64,000 bases of DNA from Rotaria sordida (taxonomy: Eukaryota; Rotifera; Eurotatoria; Philodinida; Philodinidae): positions 1 through 64,000 of the forward strand of contig CAJNOL010000896.1 of NCBI GenBank assembly GCA_905250125.1. The letters run 5' to 3'. A program made the translations under genes and the position numbers. Of the stretch, positions 39,365-49,722 are shown in pieces (position 1 is the stretch's first letter; each line of letters opens with the position of its first letter). Below the pieces are notes generated by a model, which saw only the letters and a program-made list of their open reading frames with translations, was not told where the DNA came from and did not search any database.

Positions 39365-39740
39365 CGCTGTTCTAAACTCATCCATATATTTTTGAACGAG
39401 ATAAAGTAACTGATTGAAAATAGTAAAGGGTCATGTGTTGGTTTCATACATCCTTTATAAAATGGAATGATCGAATGAGGTTAACTCAATAATACGATCA
39501 GGTATGGGGCCCATAATAGATGCTTATGATGGCTCAGTTTCTGTCGTAAACATTGTCCGAATAATACTGTAGGCTGCTCATTAGAACGAGTACGAACTAT
39601 TGATGCAATAATAACGACCGCGCAAATGAAATAAATTAATAACAAAGTTATGTATATCAAAAGATGATGAAGAGGATCAGGAGATATGTACAAGTTGTAA
39701 ATAAAAGAGTAATGACAATCATCGGTTTATCAATTCGTTT
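39365..39740 (-). pseudogene. 7TM receptor (rotifer EGF/7TM type) C-terminal remnant
   Basis: On the minus strand a frame reads SPDPLHHLLIYITLLLIYFI (a membrane helix), a loop with LRQKLSHHKHLLWAPYLIVL (next helix start), then a stop at 39481. After it comes PHSIIPFYKGCMKPTHDPLL and FSISYFISF in the same frame. A one-base shift then gives KYMDEFRTAVQQTICRF. This order (helix, K/H-rich loop with HKHLL, helix ending in a GCMK..DP.LF turn, FISF, then Y..EF) matches, from memory, the C-terminal end of a large family of 7TM receptors in bdelloid rotifers. One nonsense codon and one frameshift mark it as a pseudogene; upstream helices are missing. Confidence 0.5.
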
Positions 39741-40008
39741 ATTTTTAGCTTTGTTAAAATTAACACCGTTCAATAGGTACACATATATTCGGTCACTCGT
39801 TTGTCGCTAAAAGAGCCTTGATATTGGAAGTACACAACGATCGATTGGTAAGTATTCCCTTTTAAGATAGAAGAAGAGTCTAAAATTTGATTTTGAAAAC
39901 AATTATCAAACATAGCAGATAAAGAATTAAGAATATCTTTTATTTATGTTCTGAAAATAATCAATCAAAGCAATCTTTTTTTCAAATAAAGTCAAATAAT
40001 TTATCTCT

Positions 40009-40980
40009 TTAATGAACGAATTGTTTTACAAACCACCCATACGAATTATATTGTGTTTTCGTAAGAAGAATCCTGTCTGCTTGTGACGTATCCACATCAA
40101 CATAAGAAATACCTTCATAATGAGGCCAACTTAATTGAATTGATGCATAAAATATCTTTTCCCCAATATCAAATGCTGAAAGCGAAGTAACAATAAGTTC
40201 TGGATCTTCAGAAAGTATTCCAACAACTTTACTAATTCCACCTAATGTTCTATTTAAAATTCCGATTGAAGAAACAACTCTCTCAGTTACATTTATATAT
40301 GTTGTATACATAGTAAATGTTTTATAATCAAATTTCATACTAATAGGAGAATAATTAATTTTTGCTTTCCAATCTACACCACCTTGATTACTTGTATTAA
40401 CACCAACATATACAAATTGTTGATCTTCAATCATCATAAGAAAATATTTTCTACAAATTGGACAATAACTTGACATATGAGTTGGTTTACTATCTTGAAT
40501 TGTTCCTAAAACTTCTTTAATATTTCCATTATTTGTATCAATTTCTGCAAGTAATGTTACGTTTTCATTAACAGTTTCAATATGTGCAAATAATTGTTTT
40601 TGAAATATATCAAATTGAAGAGAAATAATTGTATTTGATATTGATTTAAATGTTGATATTAAATTACCACTTGTTGCATTAATAACACTTAAAATGGTTT
40701 TACTTTCATTATTTGGTGCTGCCATATAAATAACATCATTATTTGGATCATATGTTAAAGGTAAAAGAGGATATTTTATATTTTTAGGATTTCCAACATC
40801 ATTAATATTCAATGAATTGGTAATATTAAATTGTGATGTATCAATATTGAGTGATCCATAACAAACATGTGTTTGATCAGAATCAGAAAATAAACCATGA
40901 AGAATACGTGGTGAATCTTGTTCAGCTAAACAATTTGATATTACCACAAATATGATAAAGAAAAGAAGATAGATTTTCAT
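40009..40980 (-). CDS. secreted protein, probable beta-propeller, unknown function
   Basis: A single-exon frame of 323 residues. The first 19 residues are a clear signal peptide (MKIYLLFFIIFVVISNCLA). The mature part shows repeated blocks of about 45-50 residues of the kind PLTYDPNNDVIYMAA..., FDIFQKQLFAHIE... and MKFDYKTFTMYTTYI..., each a hydrophobic strand, then a D..., then aromatic strands, as in YncE/NHL-like propellers. There are several N-glycosylation sites (NES, NAT, NVT, NRT) and two close Cys in SSYCPICRKYF. It is therefore exported and possibly extracellular; no catalytic motif is seen. No frameshift or stop. TTTATT on the plus strand near 39930, just past the stop, could give a polyadenylation signal. 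The family is not recognised by name. Confidence 0.75.
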   Translation of the reverse strand: MKIYLLFFIIFVVISNCLAEQDSPRILHGLFSDSDQTHVCYGSLNIDTSQFNITNSLNINDVGNPKNIKYPLLPLTYDPNNDVIYMAAPNNESKTILSVINATSGNLISTFKSISNTIISLQFDIFQKQLFAHIETVNENVTLLAEIDTNNGNIKEVLGTIQDSKPTHMSSYCPICRKYFLMMIEDQQFVYVGVNTSNQGGVDWKAKINYSPISMKFDYKTFTMYTTYINVTERVVSSIGILNRTLGGISKVVGILSEDPELIVTSLSAFDIGEKIFYASIQLSWPHYEGISYVDVDTSQADRILLTKTQYNSYGWFVKQFVH

Positions 40981-42850
40981 TTTTTTTTCGAAATATCTAC
41001 TCTTTATTCACAGATATCTTGTTAAATTAGAAAGTAAAATGTAATGTCGCAATCGTATTTTGCTTTTTTTTTTATATACTTTAAACTTGTTGTCTTTTTT
41101 CTTTCTTTATGTGGCAAGAACTATTCGCATAATACTGTATCACCATGTGGTAAAGATTATTTTCTATGATAATGAAAAGAACGAAAAATAAAAAAGCAGA
41201 GTAATGATGATTAGAAGAAAACTTTTTACCGCTGAAAAGCTAGTTCAATTTTCTACAAAATTTGCTCTAAGGACATTTGATTTGGAGAGAAAATTTCTCA
41301 GAAATTAAAACTTAAAAATAGCATTCCAAATTTAGGATCTTTTCATGTAACAGCATTATTCAGCTGAAAAACTTCGTTTTTATAACATAAATAGAGTATG
41401 ATGAGCTGCATCGAATGGCGTTTGAACGAATTTTTTAGTTATCAAAGTTTGTGAGATAACTGAAAACAAAATATCCGAAAGTGTATGAGCGTTACTTCTA
41501 GACAATCTCTAAAAAAACCTGTTTCGTTTTACATTGGTGCCATGTTGAGAAATGTTCTTCAATGAGAAAGACAGTTTTTTTATCGACAAAAATAGAACGA
41601 TAAAGCATTTTGCAGGACAATTAAAATTTACTGTAAATTGTTCAGATTCTTATATGAAAGCAAAATATCTCTTTGCTTTGATAACTATTTTTCTACACCT
41701 TCACAGTAGAGTGAAGTGAAGAAGTACCCATACTTAAAAGCAGTAATAACAGTGTACGATTGTAATAGACTGGTTTTAGTTCTGATCTCGTTGGGATTGA
41801 GAAAGTATTTCTTCTTTGATAGATTTTGGTATGTTCATCGAGGTATGAGTAAAGAGAAGAACTTCATCCACTCATCCCAACTTGACTTATTCTAAAAAAA
41901 TAACTTGAATGCTCGCTGTTTGAAGTGAAGAAATTCGACGAATTTTCGTTTGTTTAGATTAATTCGGCTCATTTTCTTACCAATTCATTGAAATAAGAAA
42001 TTCATCAAATTCTTTTTTTTCTCTTTAAAATATTCAAAGCCCAATCGAATTTTAATTTAAATTACGTAAATCCATCTGTTGACTTCTTCCAATTTTCTCC
42101 ATTGCTCATCACTTTAGATAATTCCTTTTTAGATCCAGGAACAATAATTATCATTTAATCATTGTCACATTTTTAACACTAACAATTAACATGGAGTTCG
42201 TTTATACACAACAACGAATAAAAAGATTCTGTCCGCATGCATCGTAGTTGTACTTTTTGGTTTTAGAACAATTCGAATTATTTGTCAATCGATGAAATTA
42301 TATATTCATGATTGCTGTAGATGAGTCATCTATAAAATAAAAATGTATTTGTATTTAGATTTTGAAATATTTTTTATTGAATTTCAATAGAACAGATGTA
42401 TGTCAAGTTACTTTTCGATACAACGATAATAGTTTGGAAAAATATTTAATTCAATGTGTCTGTTCACCATAGTATGCATTCAAGTTATTCTTTGTTGTCC
42501 AATATAGAATTATTTTACAATCTAAATTTACAAATAGAACATACGTGACAAATTAAAAAATAATCTCACCATACTGTTTGAGTCCATTAGCAACAATTAC
42601 CTTGCATTATATTGACATATATTCAATTAAACTAGATGTATTGTTCATCAATAATTCAACCATTTCTTAAATAAAAACCATTGTATGAATAAAAATAAAT
42701 AAAACTTTTTATTATTTTCATTAGGTTTTATAATTATTAATCTTTATTCCGACTTCTGCCCTATCTAATTTACGTTAGATAAACCATATTAATTCGTTGG
42801 CTTTTGCTTTTCAAACACCTTCAATCTTTCCCACGATTCTAAATGTTTGC
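40981..42850. other. intergenic, no gene seen
   Basis: AT-rich, frequent homopolymer runs, no long frame, no repeat that I can delimit. Confidence 0.5.
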
Positions 42851-42892
42851 AGGGTGTGGGTGTTTTGATCCTCTCATCGTCAATACCCACAT
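42851..42892. repeat. telomere-like palindrome
   Basis: AGGGTGTGGGTGTTTTGATC, then ATACCCACAT. The C-tract ends exactly where the inverted-repeat element at 42893 begins. Confidence 0.5.
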
Positions 42893-43370
42893 CAGAGTTG
42901 CAACCGGTAGGGTTTTTTCCTTACCGGTACCGGTACCGGTCTAACTGATCAGACCGGACCAGATCGGCCGGTATACCGATATAAATTATTCTTCTGTTTT
43001 CTGACCCTATAACACTCAAATCAACACCTGGATGAGTCATATATTCCTTCTAATCACTACAGCTATGATATGAAAGTACTACTTCGCCACTGCAGTGCTT
43101 TTTACTATTTGCTTTCATATGTTTTCTGTTTCTCGATATCTATTGATGAACACAAAAGTTCATACAACCATAAATTCTATGTGAATTTTGCACTTTGATT
43201 AACTATTCATCAAATATGGGCTCTATTTACTGCTCGTATGCTATACTCGCTTTGTCATCTTTCGTGTCTGTGAGGACTATATGCAATAAATAATAGGAAA
43301 TACAAATCCATGATAAACTACAATGCTAAACAATTAATCATTTGATTTTATTTCAACAACACTCATGTGG

Positions 43371-43658
43371 TTCAGAAAACGGCATTTTGTCGGTTAAAAC
43401 AGTTCTTATTGGCCAAAACTACCGTTTATCATACCTAAACGTCGTTTCAGAATAGAAAACAGCTGGAAATTGATCTTTGTAAACGCTACGGAAACGTGTT
43501 TGTATGCATTCGAGCTTATATACACATAATAACATTTCTGTGTTGTTTAAGAAGGTCAATATCCAGCTATTTTCTTTTCTGAAACGACGTTTAGTTATGA
43601 TAAACGTTAGTTTTGGCCAATAAAAACTGTTTTAAATGATAAAATGCCGTTCCTTGAA
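43371..43658. mobile_element. foldback/MITE with 96-bp arms, nested
   Basis: The left arm 43371-43466 and right arm 43563-43658 are inverted copies at roughly 88-90% identity; TATTGGCCAAAACTA and CTAAACGTCGTTTCAGAA are shared. The central spacer is about 96 bases. ATGTGG occurs just outside both ends (43365-43370 and 43661-43666) and may be the target duplication. The transcript would fold into a long near-perfect hairpin. Confidence 0.8.
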
Positions 43659-43659
43659 C

Positions 43660-43687
43660 TATGTGGGCAAAACATCGTACCCACATG
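43660..43687. repeat. short telomere-like palindrome
   Basis: ATGTGGG, a 12-base loop, then CCCACAT: a perfect 7-bp stem beside the right end of the nested foldback. Confidence 0.45.
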
Positions 43688-44292
43688 GATTGGATAAATA
43701 TAAAAACATCCATGACAAATTTTGACTCAATAGGATAGTTTGATACAATTTTCTTTACCGAAATAGTCTTCGACATTAGTAAAAAGTTTTTGATGTTCGA
43801 AGAAAATCACCTTTTTGATCATTTTTTCGGAAAAAAATGGGGAAAAATTAAAAAAAAAAATCAGACCGGACCGGTAAAGAAAAAGTTGGTTCTACCAACC
43901 GGTAAGGAATCTTCTACCGGACCGGACGGAACCGGCCGATCTGCCAGTCCGGTTACAACTCTGCTTTACAGTGATCTTCATTAAATATTTTCACGTAAAA
44001 ATTTTTTGTTAATATTTATTTATATTTATTTGCTTTGTTAAATTCTCTGACCTCAATTTTTCTAAAGGGACTTCAATATTTAATTATTTCTACTCGGAGT
44101 GTATAATCCAAATAACCACTATTTTGGTATATATTCTATTCGATTCTTTATCACACATAGAACGTATAAGCTTATACACCGGCTCGATAAATTTTCTTTT
44201 TTTATTTCTTTTTTTCACTATTTAAATATTTCCTTCTCTTCCATAATCTTTAACAAGGAAATAAGCAGCTAGTGCAAGATAGTGAACCCACT

Positions 44293-44697
44293 ATGCATTC
44301 AAGCAGAAACCCTTCATCCCGTCCTCGTCTTTCACCTGGCGCCCCACAACAACAGCAACATCATCAACATGATAAATTACAATATGAAGCATTCGATTTG
44401 AATTACATGGTGAACAAGGACCAACGTAATCATCGTGAAGTAAACGAAAAACAGCAACACTCTGATTATCATCGACAAATGAATCCGTAGGTAAATTACA
44501 CACCTCATTCATATCCACGTTCATCTAACGATAATGCTTTATCCACATTAAACGGAACCAACAACAGTATACGTCCATTAATGGAATACAACAATTTGAA
44601 TGACTCACCAAGCGATATACAAGCAAATAGGTCCATAACGGATCGATTAACAAGCCTTGACTTAAAATTGCCAATAATGAACTTATCTGAATCATAG
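44293..44697 (+). pseudogene. Gln/Asn/Ser-rich open frame with one internal TAG
   Basis: From ATG 44293 (MHSSRNPSSRPRLSPG...) one frame runs 134 codons to TAG at 44695, broken only by a TAG at 44488-44490. Composition is the same on both sides: low complexity, Gln/His/Asn/Ser/Pro-rich (QQQQHHQHDK; later YPRSSNDNALSTLNGTNNS). The stop therefore looks like a single change (for example CAG to TAG) in a longer disordered protein. An intron starting GTAAAT right after the TAG is the alternative. No domain is recognised; transcription-factor or RNA-binding tails look like this. Confidence 0.4.
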
Positions 44698-45610
44698 CTT
44701 CTCTTGCGACTCATCCCGAGCAAAGGTTAACGAACGTTGGAAGAAAATATTATTTTTCAATGAAAATTCACTAGTTCATATGGAATGAAGAGTCCAAAGA
44801 CATGTTCAAACCCTCTTTGACAGAGAGTTCAACGAGGAAAACCAACATATTTATAATACTTAGCAACTATTACAGCGTGGTAACTTTTAATTCAATTTAA
44901 AAAATTACGAAAATTTTATTAAAACCTACTGCTCATATTGAGAAATATGTATTCGATTTGTTTTGAATAATTCTGCAGAAAATAAATCTATTCAAAAAAA
45001 GTGAGAAATCATCTCTAACGTGTTTCAAACCTTACCATGAAAACACTTGTATTCTGTTCTTTCCTACTGAGAAGGCGTAGAGCATAAATCAAAATATAGC
45101 ATCATATCGGGTTTTTTTGTATAGGCTATTCAATCACATATTTGTAGTGAAACAGAATCAGGTCATGTTCGTTGTTTTTCTTGAAAACCACTTCACGTTA
45201 AGGCTGACAAGTATTCATAGTAAACATGATAACCTCATCAATTTCTTTGAATCCATATGAAGCTCCAGTAGCATGAGTGCTAGAAAACACGGTTCATTTA
45301 ATCTCTAGTTTCAAACTAACAGTATCACGAGAAACAAGAACAGAAAATCATCGTTTTTGTAGTATATCAACATATTTTCTACTAGAATTACATTTTTACC
45401 AGAGTCTAGAATCGACATTCTAGTCGATCTTATTTCTACAACCACTCAACACAAAGAAATTAAAGTATGGACAGTAGAATCCATGACTATACAAAACTCA
45501 CTCTCTATTTTTCTTTATTAAATAAATTTCCATTTTATATGAGAATACAGATCAATGGTTGCTTATTAATTGTAAAATTCAATGGCTCTTCTATGTCTTA
45601 TCAATTATGG
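44698..45610. other. intergenic, no gene seen
   Basis: AT-rich spacer between an open frame on the plus strand and the 3' end of the SPEF1-like gene on the minus strand. TTTATTAAATAA near 45515 could supply the SPEF1-like gene's polyadenylation signal. Confidence 0.4.
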
Positions 45611-46357
45611 CTACAGTCGTCGTTTAACTTTCACCTTTCCAAGTCGCATTTCCAATTCTTGAATTCGATTATTTTTAGTACGAAGAAGCTTTTCATACAG
45701 TTTTACTTTTTCTCGGAGCAGCTTTTCATATGTTTTCACTTTTTCTCGAAGTTCACAGAGTTCTTCGTCTTTAAGTCGCAATGCTTCTTTACAGGAAGCT
45801 AGACAATCGACACTATGGTTAGCACCTGTAATACCAGACGAATTGGTACGTGTACTGCCAGGTGGAATGGCAGCTTGTCTTGTTGTCGTTTGAATTTGCG
45901 GCAAACGATGTTGTTCAACATGGTATGAACGTCCTGTTTTCGATTGTGAATATGATGTCTGCTGGATATGAATCGAATATTCTTGAAGTGTTTTTCGTAA
46001 CTGAAGAAGAAACAGTGCGACAGCACGATGAACTCCATTTGTAATGTCAACCATGATCATGTTTGGTACATGCAAGCCTAATTTCGACAATACATTGGTG
46101 CTCAAATGATGCCAATTAGCCGTACGCTGTGCCATATTTCGAGCTACATGAATTGTATCCAAATCGATCAAGTGCGGAAAGAAATAATGGATAATGTCAG
46201 CCGTTAGGATACCATCCGAAAAGTCTTCTCCTAAATCCCACACTGGTCGCGAGAGAGGAATCGTAGCGAGCCACGATAATAGATCGTCGTGGATTTCTGT
46301 ATGAAGGTAAGCGTAATAGTTGTAGTCGTTTAACGAATTGCTTCTAAAACCTACCAT
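45611..46357 (-). CDS. SPEF1/CLAMP-like calponin-homology microtubule protein
   Basis: A single exon of 248 residues, close to the usual SPEF1 length (about 235). Residues about 23-125 match the SPEF1 type of calponin-homology domain: LLSWLATIPLSRPVWDLGED, FSDGILTADIIHYFFPHLID, NWHHLSTNVLSKLGL, and a final helix ending LLQLRKTL. A Ser/Thr/Gln-rich linker (about 128-185) leads to a C-terminal coiled coil of charged heptads (LKDEELCELREKVKTYEKLL..., about 190-245), as in the family, where it mediates dimerisation. SPEF1/CLAMP binds and bundles microtubules in motile cilia and flagella and at cell cortices, so a role in ciliated cells is the likely inference. The start is the ATG at 46357; no stop or frameshift. 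Confidence 0.85.
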   Translation of the reverse strand: MVGFRSNSLNDYNYYAYLHTEIHDDLLSWLATIPLSRPVWDLGEDFSDGILTADIIHYFFPHLIDLDTIHVARNMAQRTANWHHLSTNVLSKLGLHVPNMIMVDITNGVHRAVALFLLQLRKTLQEYSIHIQQTSYSQSKTGRSYHVEQHRLPQIQTTTRQAAIPPGSTRTNSSGITGANHSVDCLASCKEALRLKDEELCELREKVKTYEKLLREKVKLYEKLLRTKNNRIQELEMRLGKVKVKRRL

Positions 46358-47777
46358 CTCACGAACTGTGTTTTGTTCGAAATGAGAGAAAAAGAGAGAG
46401 AAAGAATGGGATTACATGTGAGAGAGAAACAGCAACAACAACGACAACCGAAGGCAAGAATGATAAAACAAAACAAAAATGACACTATTACTACTGTTGC
46501 TTCGACTTTTATCAATAAATTTGAGCGAAACAATTATAACTTTTTATTCGCCGCCTGTCTAGAAAAAAAATTATCATCATTACGTTCAATTTTCTTTTTT
46601 TTAACGCTCTTTTTTCTCCTAGTAAGACAAATCCATTTGGCTTCAATGTCAATAAAGCAAAAAAAAGAGCCAACAACAACAAATATGAAAGGATATGAAA
46701 AAAAATGAAAAGTAATTAAGTGAATAAATAGATTTTTCTTGTTTTATGAATTATAGATTTCTTTAAGTGATTTTTGTTATTTTAAAGCTTGAAACTGCTT
46801 TTTTTATCTTGTTTTGAATGCTTTTTGTGAAGTTTAAATGAAAGAAACTGATTTAGAATGAGTTGTCAAAAAAACAAACAAACACGGATAAACATCCTTT
46901 TGTAAATGCTTTTGATATAAAAAAATGTGCTTGATTTTCTGTGAGATGTTTAAATAAAAGATTACAGTTATTGAATATTAGAAGATGAGCTTGTTTTTTT
47001 AGAGAGTTTGTTTGAAAAAAAATGAGAAAAAGAATAAAAGCTTTCTTTTGCTAAGAAAAAAGAAAAAAATATTAGAAAGGGAATAATCTTGTTTTTAGAG
47101 TTAAATAAATAAGATTTTTTTCATTTTTTTTTGTTTTATTTTGTATTATTTTAACAAAAAAAATATATACGGTATTAGACAATAATGCTGAGCAACGCAT
47201 TTCGAACGGATGTGGATGTGTCGGTGCAGAAGAGGTATATACCGATGCCGCCATCCCCACGCTTATGCCCACCGACATTCAAATTCATACCCTATTCCAG
47301 ATTTTCCGTTCTGTGTTTTTGTTTCATATATTTTCATTTCAACATTTAGTTTAATGCTAGTTTTCCTTTAGACATTTTCCTTTTCTCTGTTTTTGTCTTC
47401 TGTATGTGCCTTTTTGGCCCTTTCCTATTTGTTTTTCGACATGTGTCTATTTAGCGTTTTTCTTTTCTATCAATCCGTTCGTGTCGGATATAGTCCTTTC
47501 TGCACTAACATTCACACCCGTAACCACTTCCACAATCCCAACTCCACACCGCATTCCATAGGATGCACCAAATCCTTTTATATTTACATAAAGATTGTAA
47601 GTTTTCGGTATGAAAAATCCCAAATCGAACCAAATCTTTGTGTGGCTGTGGATGTGGGTATGGGTTTGGGTGTTATGTCTAAACCCATACCTTCAATCTG
47701 AATCAAAGATTCTGTTTCAGAGTGATTACAATAGGTAGATCATCTACCGAAGATTGCAGAAATTGAGATAATAAACA
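46358..47777. other. intergenic, no gene seen
   Basis: The sequence just upstream of the SPEF1-like gene is rich in GAGA and AAC triplets. From 46.7 to 47.2 kb it is dominated by A/T runs. Two telomere-like G/C tracts lie at 47208-47275 (weak) and 47641-47692. Confidence 0.4.
47641..47692. repeat. telomere-like palindrome
   Basis: The G tract TGTGGATGTGGGTATGGGTT is followed by AAACCCATACC; GGTATGGGTTT and its complement match over 11 bases. The spacer is about 10 bases. Confidence 0.55.
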
Positions 47778-48440
47778 CTAAATGAAAAAAGTTGAAGGCA
47801 TGTTTGAACAATTTTGTCTAGAAAGATCAGTTGTTGCGACCTGAAATGGTTCTAAAATATGTCGTAAATTAGTTAAAAGATTCGATTCGTTTTGTTTAAG
47901 CATTAATTCATAAAGTGTTTTCTTTTGCTTTTCTGTTAAGCCAATGAAATCATTTGAAAGTGAGAAAACCATTCATAACAGTATCTCAATGCATCAGCAA
48001 ACGATCCAATAGTAGATAGGAACTACTTCGTTGAATTGACATATTGAGAACTAGTCCGTCGACCTTTTGATTATTGTTGGTTTCTTTAATACATTTAACC
48101 ACATATTCGTTAGTAAAATTATGATTTCGAATAAACTTTATCTCAGATCTAATTTTTTTATCAATTGAAACACAAAAATAACTAATTCGCTATGATCAAT
48201 ATCAGATAATTCATCGTCATTAGTAGACAATTATGAGAAGTGGATATCACCATCAGAATCATTTTCAGATTCATCATCAGTGATATCATGAAGATTTGTA
48301 TTTTCATTCTCATTGCTAATTAAATCATCAGTCACATCAATTGGATTTTCACTAGCACCAAATGTGCCAATATTATCGATACCTTGCCATTCATCAGAAT
48401 GAGCATCAAGATCCAATGGGAAACTAGAAAAGCTGTTAGC
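47778..48440 (-). pseudogene. decayed hAT transposase fragment
   Basis: A first piece (48440 to 48231) encodes an acidic stretch, FPLDLDAHSDEWQGIDNIG then NENENTNLHDITDDESENDS. After a stop the same frame continues (LSTNDDELSDIDHSELVIFV). A last piece (47972-47778) has LTEKQKKTLYELMLKQNESN and then LRHILEPFQVATTDLSRQNC ending NMPSTFF. The latter fits the hAT motif L..LL.PF...T..LS....PT.S. Several stops and frame changes lie between the pieces, so it is dead. The C-terminal dimerisation region is not present. Confidence 0.5.
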
Positions 48441-49370
48441 ACAGTCCCTACGGGATTAAAATGTGAAACACGACGTAGCTATTGTTACTAATCAAGCGAA
48501 TATTATTTTATTCGATCTATCTTACGATCCATTTTTTCTTCATCTTTTACTTAATCTTCTAGAATTGCAATTAAGACGCAGGTTATATATTCTCAGAAGA
48601 TTTAGGCAATTAATTCGTCATTGAATTAATTATTTAATTAGCTTATGATTTCATTAATTAGTTCATTTGTCTGTTACGGTCTGTAGGGAAGGCCGGTGGG
48701 TGAATGCAAATTTTGTAGCCTATATAATTCAGCACGTCTTTTAGATTGTATTTCACAAAACTTGTTCAATACTGATAACGGCATCTATTCTTCTATGCTA
48801 TTGAATAAAAAATGACAACTAACATAAATCGTTGAATATGTATTAGATCGACTATCTTATAGGAAAATCTTATCGTTATTCTCGAATCAGATATTGAAAT
48901 TGAATATCATCGTGTAAAAGATCTTTCAATGACGACAAAAAAGGAATTTATTATTGAAATCTAGTGCGGCAATTCACATTCCTTGTGCATCAAGAGGAAG
49001 ACAATGGACTACCAATCAATTTTGGTCATAAACAATTATGAATAGTAAAAATAAAGTTTAGATTACAGACTTATAGCGATTAGATTGATTGACAATGAAC
49101 AAGGCTATGTATGTGCAAGAGCAAACAGCAATCTCTCTGTTATTATCGATTGAGATCGGTACTTTTAGCGGATTAACAAACGCATTTGTAACTTTGATAG
49201 TACTTAAATTATGATACAATTGAATATCAATTTGAATTTTCTAAAGTATTGCGAATGATTAGTGGTAAAAAGAAAAGAATAGAGATTCATCACACTTTAC
49301 TATTCCATCATTCTTTTGCTGATAATTCTTTTCTTTATTGTTTTATATTCATCTTTCAATGATCCTTTCC
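48441..49370. other. non-coding, shared repeat fragment
   Basis: 48510-48570 resembles 57290-57345 (ATCTATTTTA..., TTCTTCATC...TTTTACTTAATC, CTCTAGAAATGCAAT). 48716-48762 resembles 59388-59430 (CCTATAT..TTCA.CAC..CTTTTAGATTGT). They seem to be decayed copies of one dispersed element. No gene seen. Confidence 0.4.
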
Positions 49371-49500
49371 TGGAGACTTGATTGAATGCTCTCGTTCACG
49401 ACTATCTTTCGGCATCGTCTTCCAATCATGTTGCAATACTTCGGTGACAATTGACTGATCTTCTCTAATAAGATGTAAGTCTAAACCGTAACTATCAAAT
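49371..49500 (-). pseudogene. possible coding remnant, unknown
   Basis: A minus-strand frame reads FDSYGLDLHLIREDQSIVTE, then VLQHDWKTMPKDSREREH, to a TGA. It has no starting ATG and is preceded by stop codons. Its composition is protein-like, but the family is not recognised and it could be chance or a terminal exon. Confidence 0.2.
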
Positions 49501-49602
49501 TATTACTGCTTGTTGACTTGAATACTACGATAAGATCTGTTTATTTGTGTTAGATAAGGCATAAAATAGAAATCATTTGCCAAAGACACGAAAAAAATGA
49601 CA

Positions 49603-49722
49603 TATTCGATGATGAAACGAACATAAAAATTGATGTTTTTCAAATTCATTGATGAAAAGTAACATTTTAATCAATGAATTTGAAATATATCAATTTTTTT
49701 GTTCGTTTCATTATCGAAAATA
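49603..49722. repeat. 120-bp near-perfect hairpin
   Basis: Left half 49603-49662 and right half 49663-49722 are inverted copies with almost no loop (GATGAAACGAAC and TTTCAAATTCATTGAT on the left, complements on the right). Its length and structure suggest a small foldback element; a precursor of small RNAs is possible. Confidence 0.75.

Larger units (their letters stand above)
42893..43963. mobile_element. hAT-like non-autonomous element with GC-rich termini
   Basis: The ends are inverted repeats: CAGAGTTGCAACCGG at 42893 and the complement CAGAGTTGTAACCGG ending at 43963. CAG-type termini and the following ACCGGTACCGG-rich sub-terminal stretches (42905-42970 and 43864-43955) stand out against the AT-rich surroundings and recall hAT ends. 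The interior (about 900 bases) has no transposase. No matching 8-bp flanking repeat is found (ACCCACAT left, CTTTACAG right), so one end may have been altered or the copy arose by rearrangement. A separate foldback is nested at 43371-43658. Confidence 0.6.

Noticed and set aside
46373..46708. Plus-strand frame rich in Glu/Arg/Lys
   Set aside because: Purine-rich leader sequence antisense to and just upstream of the SPEF1-like gene; no domain.
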